Assembly (NCBI GenBank): GCA_964556885.1
Contig: CAZKYP010000060.1
Coordinates: 1 to 17,574, forward strand
DNA from: CAZKYP01 sp964556885
GTDB lineage: Bacteria; Planctomycetota; Phycisphaerae; Sedimentisphaerales; Anaerobacaceae
DNA: 17,574 bases
Direction: 5' to 3'
In this document: one piece after another, positions 7,443-15,210 of the stretch
Numbering within the stretch: position 1 is the first letter of the stretch
Layout: every line of letters starts with the position of its first letter
Program-made: the position numbers and the translations under genes
Notes under the pieces: model-generated
Databases searched by the model: none
What the model was told of the DNA's origin: nothing
The model's input: the letters and a program-made list of their open reading frames with translations, nothing else

Positions 7443-8060
7443 TCAAGACTTTATACCCCGGGTATATTCGGTTTGTGAATATCTTGTTTCATAGATATTC
7501 TTTCGTCCGAATACACGGGTAATAGTTGTTAAGATTATTTTTAAATCTATCCGAATACTCGCAGTTTCTACGTACTTTATGTCGAGGTCGAGTTTTTGTT
7601 CGCGAGTTAACCGGCCTCGTCCTGATACTTGCGCCAGACCTGTTAAACCCGGTTTTACAAGGAGCCGTTTTTTTTGCCGCTCACTCCATTCCTGTATTTG
7701 CGATAGATATAACGGCCTGGGGCCGACTGTACTCATATCCCCTTTTAATATATTAAATAATTGCGGCAGTTCGTCAAGGGAATATTCCCGCAGAAAACGC
7801 CCGATTTTCGTTAAACGCCGATCATGGCCCGATTTCGGGCTTGGTCCGAAAGGATCTGCATCGGCCGTCATTGTGCGAAATTTGTAGAAAATGAACGGTT
7901 TTCCGTTTTTTCCCGCTCTTTGCTGGCTGAAAACAGCCGGACCTTTGCTTGTGAGTTTTATGGCTATTATTACTATAATTAAGAGGGGAAACAGTATAAC
8001 AATAGCTGTCAGGGAGATGAAAATATCAAGTCCGCGTTTGCAAATGTCGAAAAAACTCAT
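7443..8060 (-). CDS. Bacterial sugar transferase, PglC/WcaJ-catalytic-domain type (monotopic phosphoglycosyltransferase)
   Basis: This 205-residue enzyme transfers a sugar-1-phosphate from a nucleotide sugar to undecaprenyl phosphate on the inner face of the membrane, the first step of many surface glycans. There is one N-terminal re-entrant hydrophobic helix (about 11-35), then KGPAVFSQQRAG (39-50), YKFRTM (59-64), the catalytic Asp-Glu pair D96-E97 in YSLDELPQLFNILKGDMSTV (93-112), GPRP at 113-116, and KPGLTGLAQVSGRG at 136-149. It has the short PglC-like size, without the four extra membrane helices of WcaJ-type proteins. AGGA lies 12 nt before the ATG. It heads the minus-strand cluster with the KamA-like and TIGR03790 genes. 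The sugar cannot be told from sequence (QuiNAc-, Gal- or Glc-type are all possible). Confidence 0.93.
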   Translation of the reverse strand: MSFFDICKRGLDIFISLTAIVILFPLLIIVIIAIKLTSKGPAVFSQQRAGKNGKPFIFYKFRTMTADADPFGPSPKSGHDRRLTKIGRFLREYSLDELPQLFNILKGDMSTVGPRPLYLSQIQEWSERQKKRLLVKPGLTGLAQVSGRGRLTREQKLDLDIKYVETASIRIDLKIILTTITRVFGRKNIYETRYSQTEYTRGIKS

Positions 8061-8200
8061 ACAAAAACTGTATCCTTTTGTGATGTTGGTGTCAATGTTT
8101 AAGTTCAGTCTGGGACATATTAGGACGTTTTAATATGTATTGTGCAAGGGCCGGTCGACGGTTATCAGCTCGATAATTGTTTAATCCGAGGTCGGATATT

Positions 8201-9349
8201 ATGCTGGATAAACTTATAGGTCCTGAAAGACCCGCAAGCTGGGTATTACAATTCTGGCCCGTTCCCGTATTGTCGTTGCTCTCTGCTCTTATAGCTACGT
8301 CACTGTGTAAAAAAATTGCACTTAGATTCGGTATAGTTGACAAGCCTGACAATCTGGTAAAAACTCATAAGAGTTCAGTCGCATATCTCGGCGGTGTCGG
8401 TATTCTTACCGGCCTGGCCGTCGGTGTTCTTACCGGCGTTTATTGCCTGCGCGACCAGGAATATTTTTCAAAAGCCCTGAGCTGGCTGTTGGCGGTTCTG
8501 GCCGGCGGGACAATAGCGTGTTTCGTCGGTCTTGTTGACGATGTATTCGACTTAAAGCCCTGGCAGAAAATTTTGGGCCAGGTTGCGGCCGCAAGTACGC
8601 TGATATTCGTCGGCATAAGACCGGCCCTGCATTATTTCCTCGATCCGTTTGGATTAGGTATGCCGCAAAACATTGAAATCGTTTTAGGTATTCCTGTTGT
8701 CATTTTTTTTGTATTGGGTGCTACAAATTCATTGAATCTTCTGGACGGCCTCGACGGCCTGTGCGCCGGTGTCACCGGTATAATTACTGTGGCCATGTTG
8801 CTGCTGGCCGTCCATCTCGGGACCTGGGATTTCAGCGAAACCGGTGATCCGGTACGAGTAATAATCTGTCTTGGACTTCTCGGTGCAGTTTTGGGATTTC
8901 TGCCTTTCAACCGGCACCCGGCAAAGATTTTTATGGGAGACGCCGGGAGCATGCTTCTCGGTTTTGTCATAGCGGCCCTTATGATTCTTTTTGCCGAAAA
9001 AGTACCGCGTTGGTGGATGGCTTCCATAGTTGCTTTCGGTCTGCCCATCCTGGACACTGCCGTGGCGGTTGCCAGACGTCTTATTAATAAACGACCGTTG
9101 TTCGTTTCCGACCGGGGCCATATTTACGACCAGATGATTGACCGGGGCATACCGCTCAAAACGACAGTTGTGATTTGTTATATCCTGGCTGCTTTGTACG
9201 CGTTGACCGGCATAATCATGAGCCAGATAAGGACCCGATACGCCCTCGTCGTATACGTCGTTGTATTCGTTGTTTCCGCCGTGGTTGTCTGGAAAAAAGG
9301 CTACCTGAAAATGGAAGGCCTCCGCGGGGCCGTCAAAAATAAACGTTAA
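8201..9349 (+). CDS. MraY/WecA-family glycosyl-1-phosphate transferase (polytopic)
   Basis: This 382-residue polytopic membrane enzyme of the polyprenyl-phosphate N-acetylhexosamine-1-phosphate transferase superfamily probably starts a lipid-linked glycan from a UDP-HexNAc. About ten hydrophobic segments are present. Signature motifs are: the Asp-Asp pair D113-D114 in GLVDDVFDL, NSLNLLDGLDGL at 177-188 with D182 and D185, FMGDAGS at 244-250, and DRGHIYDQMIDRG at 304-316. In the last motif the HxHH of WecA-type enzymes reads HIYD. I chose ATG 8201 because GAGG lies 9 nt upstream; a TTG at 8177 has no ribosome site. WecA-like is favoured over the peptidoglycan enzyme MraY because of the EPS neighbours. 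It is divergent from the PglC-type gene (140 bp) and its stop overlaps the convergent GT2 stop. Confidence 0.9.
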   Translation: MLDKLIGPERPASWVLQFWPVPVLSLLSALIATSLCKKIALRFGIVDKPDNLVKTHKSSVAYLGGVGILTGLAVGVLTGVYCLRDQEYFSKALSWLLAVLAGGTIACFVGLVDDVFDLKPWQKILGQVAAASTLIFVGIRPALHYFLDPFGLGMPQNIEIVLGIPVVIFFVLGATNSLNLLDGLDGLCAGVTGIITVAMLLLAVHLGTWDFSETGDPVRVIICLGLLGAVLGFLPFNRHPAKIFMGDAGSMLLGFVIAALMILFAEKVPRWWMASIVAFGLPILDTAVAVARRLINKRPLFVSDRGHIYDQMIDRGIPLKTTVVICYILAALYALTGIIMSQIRTRYALVVYVVVFVVSAVVVWKKGYLKMEGLRGAVKNKR

Positions 9350-10419
9350 ACATGAATCGTGTTGTGTTTTTCGCATTTTATTTCACGCCCGGCAAAATAC
9401 GGTATTGTCACTATCGACCATAACGAACCGAGACCATAAGCTGTATGCAACGTAATAAATGACCACAGGATCAAAAGAACGGATATATTCATTTTCTCAG
9501 CGCTTCGCACGGCAAAGCAAAAAGCGGCTGACAAGTATATCGATATGTAACCGAGTAAAATCCACTTAGTTACCTCGAAGAATATTGTACTTGCGACAAG
9601 TGTAATGAGTCCCAGCACGAAAAACATCGGGACAAAATGCCTGATGGACAGCCCGCCGCCCGCCAGCCAGAGAGTGTAAGGATTCCACAGGCCGTTATTG
9701 AATGACTGCCGCCATAATTGGAGGTAGGTGGCCCGGTTGTAGTAGCAAAGTTTAATTTCAGGCGAGATGATAATTCGGCCGCCCGCCTTTCGGATTCTTG
9801 AGTTCAGTTCGATGTCCTGGTTGCGTGCCAGCCTTTCGTCGTACAATCCTGTTTTCTTGAATAGCTCTTTTCGAAACGTCCCGAAGGGAACCGTGTCGAC
9901 TTGTTGTTCGGGCCCGCTCAATCGGAACGCTGAATTTCCAACACCGAATCTGCTGCTCGTCGCCTGAGCGATTGCTCGGGCGATTGCTGTATCGGCGCCA
10001 GGTAAAGTCTCGATGTAGCCTCCGACATTTTCCGCTCCCGTCCTTTGTGAAATCTCTATGCATTTGGATATATAATCCGGTGCGAAAGTCGAGTGACAGT
10101 CGATCCGGATAATGTAATTTCCACGTGCCCGGCGTATGCCGATATTCATCGCGGACGGGACGATTTTATCAGGATTGTCGATTATCTTGATGCGATTGTC
10201 TTTTTGTGCCATTGCTTCGACAATTTCTCTTGTACCGTCCGTACTCATCCCGTCGACTACCAACAGTTCCATAATGTCACTTGGGTAGTCGCTCTGCAAA
10301 ATTGACATTATGGTTTTTTCGATGTATGCCGCTTCGTTGCGGCAGGGCGCCACAATACTAACCTTAGGCAAAGTTACCTTGGTTTCGGATATGGATAGTA
10401 ATTCAGTCTGCTGTGACAT
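9346..10419 (-). CDS. Family 2 glycosyltransferase, ExoA-like, membrane anchored
   Basis: This 357-residue protein has a GT-A domain like that of ExoA (succinoglycan synthesis): KVSIVAPCRNEAAYIEKTI (19-37), LLVVDGMSTDGT (52-63), RIDCHSTFAPDYI (105-117) holding the acidic metal/nucleotide site at D107, and GTFRKELFKKTGLYDERLA (180-198) followed by NQDIELNSRIRKAG (200-213) with the acceptor-site D202. About three hydrophobic helices follow (about 262-283, 287-303, 312-340), holding it at the inner membrane. It would add a sugar to the lipid-linked EPS repeat unit. It is the last gene of the minus-strand operon and overlaps the upstream GT4 gene by 17 bp, which suggests translational coupling. 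A TTG at 10449 is an alternative start; neither has a strong ribosome site. The donor sugar is unknown. Confidence 0.9.
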   Translation of the reverse strand: MSQQTELLSISETKVTLPKVSIVAPCRNEAAYIEKTIMSILQSDYPSDIMELLVVDGMSTDGTREIVEAMAQKDNRIKIIDNPDKIVPSAMNIGIRRARGNYIIRIDCHSTFAPDYISKCIEISQRTGAENVGGYIETLPGADTAIARAIAQATSSRFGVGNSAFRLSGPEQQVDTVPFGTFRKELFKKTGLYDERLARNQDIELNSRIRKAGGRIIISPEIKLCYYNRATYLQLWRQSFNNGLWNPYTLWLAGGGLSIRHFVPMFFVLGLITLVASTIFFEVTKWILLGYISIYLSAAFCFAVRSAEKMNISVLLILWSFITLHTAYGLGSLWSIVTIPYFAGREIKCEKHNTIHV

Positions 10420-11698
10420 TTGACACCATAAGTTCTCGTTCGGGATCAACTAATATTCTCTGCTTCCCATATACTGTTTCCAACAGCACTTCTTCGAGTC
10501 GACCGGCTAATTTGTTTTTATCGAATTCGTGCTCGGCCAGTGCGCGGGCGTTTATGCCCATTTGAAGACAAAGCTCTGGATCGGTCGATAGCTCTTCCAG
10601 TGTATCTGCCAGTGTTTGTGGTCGGTGAGGGTCGAGGTATCGTCCGCAGTTGTTGTTCTCTATCGTATCGCCCAGCCAGCCGGGGACATTTATTAGTATT
10701 GGTTTGCCTGCTGCAAGGGCGTCAAACATTTTGTTCGGCGACCATGTTTGTTCTTTTGCGGCCCGAAAGATAGTCATACAGACCTGGCAGCCGGCGATGG
10801 TCCGGGCAAGCTCAGCTTTGTTGGCAGTTGGGTCGCTGAAGATTACGTTTGTAAGTTTGTACTTGCGTGCTCTCTTTTCGAGTTCAGTTCGTTTAGCGCC
10901 GTTGCCGAGTAACACTATTGCAACTTGGTCTTTACCGCGTTGGGCAAGGATTCGTGCAGCTTCGATAATGTATTCGAGGCCGTTCGCATGGCCCATCGCC
11001 CCGAAGTAGATAGCTGTGAATTTATCCTCCAGTCCAAGTCGCCGCCTTGAAACCGAGCCGTCCAGGTCCGGGCTGAAAAGCTCCAGGTTACACAGATTTG
11101 GAATTACAGTAACCTTTTCGGAAGGCACTCCGGCCCGGATGATTCCATCTTTCATTCCGGGTGAAAGGGCGATGATATGTTTTGCCTCGGCGTATATCTT
11201 CTTTGCCATCCGCCGCAGCCACCATATAACAAATGGATTATTCAATACTCCGATATTGACAAGTGCGTCCGGCCAAAGGTCGCGGACCTCGAAGACAAAA
11301 GGCACGTTGAAATATCGGGCCAAATCAGCACCGGCCAGGCCGATGGTCAAAGGCGTATGAGTAGCGAAGACGACGTCCGGCTTCGGCAATTTTCTTCCGA
11401 CGCGGCCGGCTAATCCTGCGAACTGGTAAAACTTGATCATGCGTTGCAGACCGCCCATGCCTGTGCCGATCTGCGGGTCGTTGTAAGCCGCGGCTATTGC
11501 AACAACTTTTGTTCCATCAACCTTGCCTTCTATATACTTTTTGTCTTTCGGAACCTGGAATTCCCTGTTCGCCAGTCCCGAGGTTAGCATAGTAACATGG
11601 TGACCTTTTCCAGTCAGATACCTGGCAAATTCGTAGGAACGTGTCCCTGTAGCGCCTTTGTTTGTTGAGAAATATTGATGTAAATATAAAATACGCAT
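10403..11698 (-). CDS. GT4 glycosyltransferase, WbuB-like
   Basis: This 431-residue retaining GT-B glycosyltransferase of family 4 resembles WbuB (O-antigen fucosamine transferase group). Features are: the N-terminus MRILYLHQYFSTNKGATGTR, FEVRDLWPDALVNIGVL at 136-151 (typical of the WbuB subgroup), the linker NLCNLELFSP at 201-210, the C-domain YFGAMGHANGLEYIIEAARI at 231-250, and the donor-binding loop SPNKMFDALAAGKPIL at 320-335. I chose ATG 11698 because AGG lies 9 nt upstream and the family usually begins this way. A GTG at 11722 would overlap the preceding gene. It follows the beta-helix gene by 10 bp and overlaps the GT2 gene by 17 bp. It probably adds an amino- or deoxy-sugar to the EPS unit; the donor is not provable from sequence. 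Confidence 0.9.
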   Translation of the reverse strand: MRILYLHQYFSTNKGATGTRSYEFARYLTGKGHHVTMLTSGLANREFQVPKDKKYIEGKVDGTKVVAIAAAYNDPQIGTGMGGLQRMIKFYQFAGLAGRVGRKLPKPDVVFATHTPLTIGLAGADLARYFNVPFVFEVRDLWPDALVNIGVLNNPFVIWWLRRMAKKIYAEAKHIIALSPGMKDGIIRAGVPSEKVTVIPNLCNLELFSPDLDGSVSRRRLGLEDKFTAIYFGAMGHANGLEYIIEAARILAQRGKDQVAIVLLGNGAKRTELEKRARKYKLTNVIFSDPTANKAELARTIAGCQVCMTIFRAAKEQTWSPNKMFDALAAGKPILINVPGWLGDTIENNNCGRYLDPHRPQTLADTLEELSTDPELCLQMGINARALAEHEFDKNKLAGRLEEVLLETVYGKQRILVDPERELMVSNVTAD

Positions 11699-11708
11699 AG
11701 CAGTACGC

Positions 11709-12938
11709 CTAAAATTTGTCACTGGTCGATTCTTCTTCCGATTCCGGCAGCTTCCACAAGTCCGGCATTATATCGGCCTTACCTTTGAACAGAAACGGCC
11801 ATTCGTTATACCAGTCCTCACGGGCTTGCGATGTCAGCAGGTAAGGCATATAAGGGAAGCATCCCAAATCCGGAGCTTTATCTAAAGGTATTTCCCGGTC
11901 GAAGAAATCTCTTGACGGAGCGTATTCCAGAGAGCCCATTCCAATAGCCGGGCTGTTTTCCGTAAGATAAAACGTTCCTTTACCTGGATCCAAAAACAGC
12001 GGGTCGGCTGATATGCCGTTCGGTCCGGCTATTTTGGATGGCGGGTTGCACAGATTGTAGTCAATCAAAACGTTGTTGTCACGCAGGTCACCGCCGCTGA
12101 GATTTTGAATCGGCTCGGTTTTTTCGACCAGCCATTTTGTGTTGTTTACGATTATATTGTTGGCAATTATCTCGTTCAGGCCGTTTTTCACGGCTATGCC
12201 GCCGCCGTTCAGGACAATTGTGTTGTTGACGATTTTGTTGCCCCCGACGTTGGGATCCGAATACAAAGCAACACCCCACCTGTTATTGCCGTAGACAAGG
12301 TTGTTTTCGACGCTGCTGTTGGCAATCTCAGGATACAGGTGCACACCCCAGCCGGAGTTAAACCTGACGATGTTGTTGCGGATTATCACATACTCTCCGT
12401 TGATGTACATTGCATGGTCATATTGCAGATGCTCGCCGTTGAACTCGATGAGATTGTTTTCTATAACCAGCCCGTGTACGTTGTGAGCCTCGATGCCCTG
12501 CAGGGAATTATGGTGAATCCGGCAATTTCGTATTACCGTGTAATCGGAACATGCCTTGATGCCGGTATACCTGGCGCCGCTGCTCTCGAAGCCGTCTATA
12601 ATTACCCAACTGCCGCCTTCCTTAACGTATATATTGTGAAACGGCGAGCCGTGCAGGACGGCTTCGTACTTGAATTGTGATTTCAAAACAGTCGGGTTTT
12701 CCGGCGTGCCTGAATAATCCGGCGTGATTGTTATTTGTACTCCGTTGTATACACCCGGTTTGAAAATGAATGTATTGCCGCCGCCTGCATGTTCGAGAGC
12801 GGTCTGGATGTTTGCGAATGGGTCATCTTCGGTGCCCGTAGCCGATAACCTGCCGGTTGTAGCGACCCAGTAAGTCTCGGCGCACAAATTGCTGCTAACG
12901 AACAGCAATACAGTGAGTATGGTTATTTTTCTGTTCAT
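11709..12938 (-). CDS. Exported right-handed parallel beta-helix protein
   Basis: This 409-residue protein has a signal peptide (hydrophobic 5-19, cleavage at CA/ET near residue 20). After it comes the usual opening of pectate-lyase-like proteins: YWVATTG at 23-29, DDPFANIQTALEHA at 38-51, and FKPGVYNG at 59-66. Several beta-helix rungs with Asn ladders follow, such as VIENNLIEFN (158-167), IIRNNIVRFN (185-194), VENNLVYGNN (210-219), IVNNTIVLN (236-244) and EIIANNIIVNN (256-266), then a non-repeat C-terminal part. Members include polysaccharide lyases, epimerases and inert binding proteins; I see no diagnostic catalytic set. Its place among glycosyltransferases suggests it modifies, trims or binds the secreted polysaccharide. 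AGGT lies 6 nt before the ATG. It overlaps the upstream GT4 gene by 44 bp, which is unusual. No PEP-CTERM-like anchor is seen. Confidence 0.85.
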   Translation of the reverse strand: MNRKITILTVLLFVSSNLCAETYWVATTGRLSATGTEDDPFANIQTALEHAGGGNTFIFKPGVYNGVQITITPDYSGTPENPTVLKSQFKYEAVLHGSPFHNIYVKEGGSWVIIDGFESSGARYTGIKACSDYTVIRNCRIHHNSLQGIEAHNVHGLVIENNLIEFNGEHLQYDHAMYINGEYVIIRNNIVRFNSGWGVHLYPEIANSSVENNLVYGNNRWGVALYSDPNVGGNKIVNNTIVLNGGGIAVKNGLNEIIANNIIVNNTKWLVEKTEPIQNLSGGDLRDNNVLIDYNLCNPPSKIAGPNGISADPLFLDPGKGTFYLTENSPAIGMGSLEYAPSRDFFDREIPLDKAPDLGCFPYMPYLLTSQAREDWYNEWPFLFKGKADIMPDLWKLPESEEESTSDKF

Positions 12939-14025
12939 GTTGTACCTGCGTTTTTCCTGTTAGTTTTTCGTAAATTCTTTCAAGTTGCTTCAAGTTGGTT
13001 TTTCTGTTGCCTGATTCGACAACTTTTTTTCTGTTTGCTTTTATGGCTTTTGTGACGAGTTGCGGCCGGTCGCGAAGCTGTAAAATCTTATCTGTCAGGT
13101 CGTCTGCGTCACCGACTTTATGTAGCAAGCCGTCAACGTTGTCTTCAATCCATGACGAATTGGCCTTTATATCCGAAACGATGGGAAATAATCCAACCGC
13201 CATAGCTTCCAATAGCGACAGGCTCGCCCCGTCCCACAGGGATGCCGACAGATACACATCGTTTCGGCTGAGAATCTCAGGTAAATTGTCGTTATCGACT
13301 CTGCCGGTAAAATTCACGTTTGTATCTATATCGGCGTCTTTAACCTGCTGTTTCAGTTCTTTGTACAAACTGCCGTCGCCGACAAAAGTCATCTCGAACC
13401 TGAACTGTCTTTTCTTAAGCAGGACGAGTGCCCGGATTATTGTCTGATGGTCGAATACCGGCTCCAGTCTTCTCGTGCATACCAGTTTCAAAACTTCCGA
13501 GCTTGCAATGTCGTTTTTTTCTGCGAACGAAAATTTATCTGTATCGATGCCGGGTGTCAGTGTTTCGATTTTGTTGGGATTGATACCAAGGCTTAGAACC
13601 ATATCCTGAAGGTCTTTTGAAACCGGATTAACACAGTCGGAGAACTTGAATATCCTTTTCAATAGCGGTCTCCAAATCCGGGACTTTATCCCGACTGTCA
13701 AATCGCTTCCGTGAATCGTCACGATTGTCGGATGGAAGCCGCAGATTAATGCGGTTAGCCCGGCACTGGTTGCATAGTGGGCATGAACAATGTCGGGCTT
13801 TAGTTCTTTTATCAGCCTTCTTGCCAGCAACATGCTGATTGGGTATTTCCATTTCCCTTCGCTTGCCGAATACTTCCTGCCTAATCCGACATTATGGACT
13901 GCCGCGGTTCGCTTCGGACCCGGTGACAATGCAATAAAGTGCACGTCGTGCCCGGCCTCTTTGAAGTAGTCCAGGTACAGACCGATGTGCGTGAAATTGC
14001 CGAGGGCTATAAAACAGATTCGCAT
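12895..14025 (-). CDS. GT4 family glycosyltransferase
   Basis: This 376-residue GT-B enzyme of family 4 acts in the cytoplasm on the lipid-linked EPS unit. Features are: MRICFIALGNFTHIGLYLDY at the N-terminus, KPDIVHAHYATSAGL at 76-90, VTIHGSDL at 102-109 (acceptor side), the linker LTPGIDTDKF at 156-165, the C-domain LVCTRRLEPVFDHQTIIRA at 181-199, FVGDGSLYKELK at 214-225, and the donor-site stretch SLWDGASLSLLEAMAVGLFP at 262-281, which carries the acidic pair D265/E273. AGG lies 9 nt upstream of the ATG. The start overlaps the upstream GT4 gene by 19 bp, and the end overlaps the beta-helix gene by 44 bp. The C-terminal tail from about 358 is polar and rich in Gln/Asn/His. The donor sugar is unknown. 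Confidence 0.9.
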   Translation of the reverse strand: MRICFIALGNFTHIGLYLDYFKEAGHDVHFIALSPGPKRTAAVHNVGLGRKYSASEGKWKYPISMLLARRLIKELKPDIVHAHYATSAGLTALICGFHPTIVTIHGSDLTVGIKSRIWRPLLKRIFKFSDCVNPVSKDLQDMVLSLGINPNKIETLTPGIDTDKFSFAEKNDIASSEVLKLVCTRRLEPVFDHQTIIRALVLLKKRQFRFEMTFVGDGSLYKELKQQVKDADIDTNVNFTGRVDNDNLPEILSRNDVYLSASLWDGASLSLLEAMAVGLFPIVSDIKANSSWIEDNVDGLLHKVGDADDLTDKILQLRDRPQLVTKAIKANRKKVVESGNRKTNLKQLERIYEKLTGKTQVQHEQKNNHTHCIAVR

Positions 14026-15188
14026 TTCAAAATACCTGCTAATGGAACATCCTTCAGGATTTCATGATATGCCTGAAGAGTTTTTTCGGCGACGGTGGAT
14101 GCGGAAAATCGTTCTCGTGCGATTTGCCTGGCGTAGTGTCCCATCGAGTCGGCCAACGCCTTGTTTGAGATAATTTTGATGACGGCATCGCAGATGCTTT
14201 TAGTACTGAAAGGATCGATTAAAAATCCTGTCTTTCCGTCGTCAACCATCTCAGGAATACCGCCCACATTTGCTCCGACCACGGGTACACCTGCGGCCAT
14301 TGCTTCGGCAATTGTCAGCGGGGCATTTTCCTGAAAAGAAGGGATGACCAGACAGTTCGCTTTCGATAATTCGTATTGTACGTCTTTGATGCTGATATTA
14401 CCGAGTAATTGTACTTTGTCGTTTAGCTTATTTGCTACTATTTCCTGTTCGCACCTTTGAAGATAGTCGGCGTCCGCGCTTCCGGCTATTCGAAGCGACG
14501 AGTCGGGAAATTGTTGATTGATGAGAGCGAATGCTTTAATCAATCCGATAATATTTTTCAACGGCCTTATTTTGCTGCAGCAGAAAATCCTCGCTGGCTC
14601 GAACTGTCGCTCGATGTCGAAATATGAGTCGGCGACTGGATTATCGATGAGCCAGGTCTTTTGAATCCTGTTCTTTTCCGGCAGAAATTTTTGGGTGTAT
14701 TGGCTTATCAGGATAATATGAGGCGCCCGGCGGCGGCCATACTCTTCGGTCAATTTCAGGAGAAGCCGTTTAAGCCGTTGAAGAATACCCCATCGACTGT
14801 CCCAGGCGGCATCTTTTTCCGCAATGCCGTGTATCGTAAGAATATTCGGCAGCTCACAATCAGCGGCTAAAAATGTCAGGCCCTGAAAATGCACGATGTC
14901 GGGATTCAGCTTTCTTAAAAGGGTTTCTATCTGTTTTTTTCCGGTGAAGATATCGTATAAGGTACCCGGCAGGAATTTCCAGAAGCCGGATTTACCAAGC
15001 CTGTAAATATCATAGTTTCCCGATTGTTCATGCAAAGTTTGGCCGGAACCGCCTTTGGGTACAACGACTGTCAGCTTGACATCCGGCTGTTTCGACAATT
15101 CATCGACCAGGTATTTGGCCGCACCGGCTACACCTCCGTCGATGTTGTTCGGATCTTTGGGAAAAGGTGTCACCAATGCAATATGCAT
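14007..15188 (-). CDS. GT4 family glycosyltransferase
   Basis: This 393-residue GT-B retaining glycosyltransferase of family 4 is not obviously a close copy of the next GT4 gene. Features are: MHIALVTPFPKDPNNIDGGV (1-20, glycine-rich acceptor loop), PDIVHFQGLTFLA at 96-108, NILTIHGIAEKD at 115-126, the linker DNPVADSYF at 182-190, CSKIRPLKNIIGLIKAF at 204-220, and the donor-site block SFQENAPLTIAEAMAAGVPV at 284-303, with E287 and E295 as the acidic pair, then VGGIPEMVDDGKTGFL. I chose ATG 15188 because GGAT lies 9 nt upstream; a TTG at 15203 has no ribosome site. It follows the polymerase/ligase gene by 22 bp and overlaps the next gene by 19 bp. It extends the EPS repeat unit; the donor sugar is unknown. 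Confidence 0.9.
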   Translation of the reverse strand: MHIALVTPFPKDPNNIDGGVAGAAKYLVDELSKQPDVKLTVVVPKGGSGQTLHEQSGNYDIYRLGKSGFWKFLPGTLYDIFTGKKQIETLLRKLNPDIVHFQGLTFLAADCELPNILTIHGIAEKDAAWDSRWGILQRLKRLLLKLTEEYGRRRAPHIILISQYTQKFLPEKNRIQKTWLIDNPVADSYFDIERQFEPARIFCCSKIRPLKNIIGLIKAFALINQQFPDSSLRIAGSADADYLQRCEQEIVANKLNDKVQLLGNISIKDVQYELSKANCLVIPSFQENAPLTIAEAMAAGVPVVGANVGGIPEMVDDGKTGFLIDPFSTKSICDAVIKIISNKALADSMGHYARQIARERFSASTVAEKTLQAYHEILKDVPLAGILKCESVL

Positions 15189-15210
15189 GTATGTGTTATC
15201 CAATTGTTGT

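Noticed and set aside
8107..8126. AGTCTGGGACATATTAGGAC resembles 16777-16796 at 17 of 20 bases
   Set aside because: In a window of this size several such pairs are expected by chance, and the second copy is explained as coding sequence of the kinase-like gene.
12105..12680. A 191-codon open frame on the plus strand opposite the beta-helix gene
   Set aside because: It is antisense to a well-supported gene, has no ribosome site or recognisable domain, and mirrors the repetitive Asn/Val-rich rungs of the beta-helix.
4992..12938. Exosortase/PEP-CTERM sorting system linked to the EPS genes
   Set aside because: Neither exported protein (TIGR03790, beta-helix) ends in a PEP motif with a membrane helix and basic tail, and no exosortase-like gene is present.
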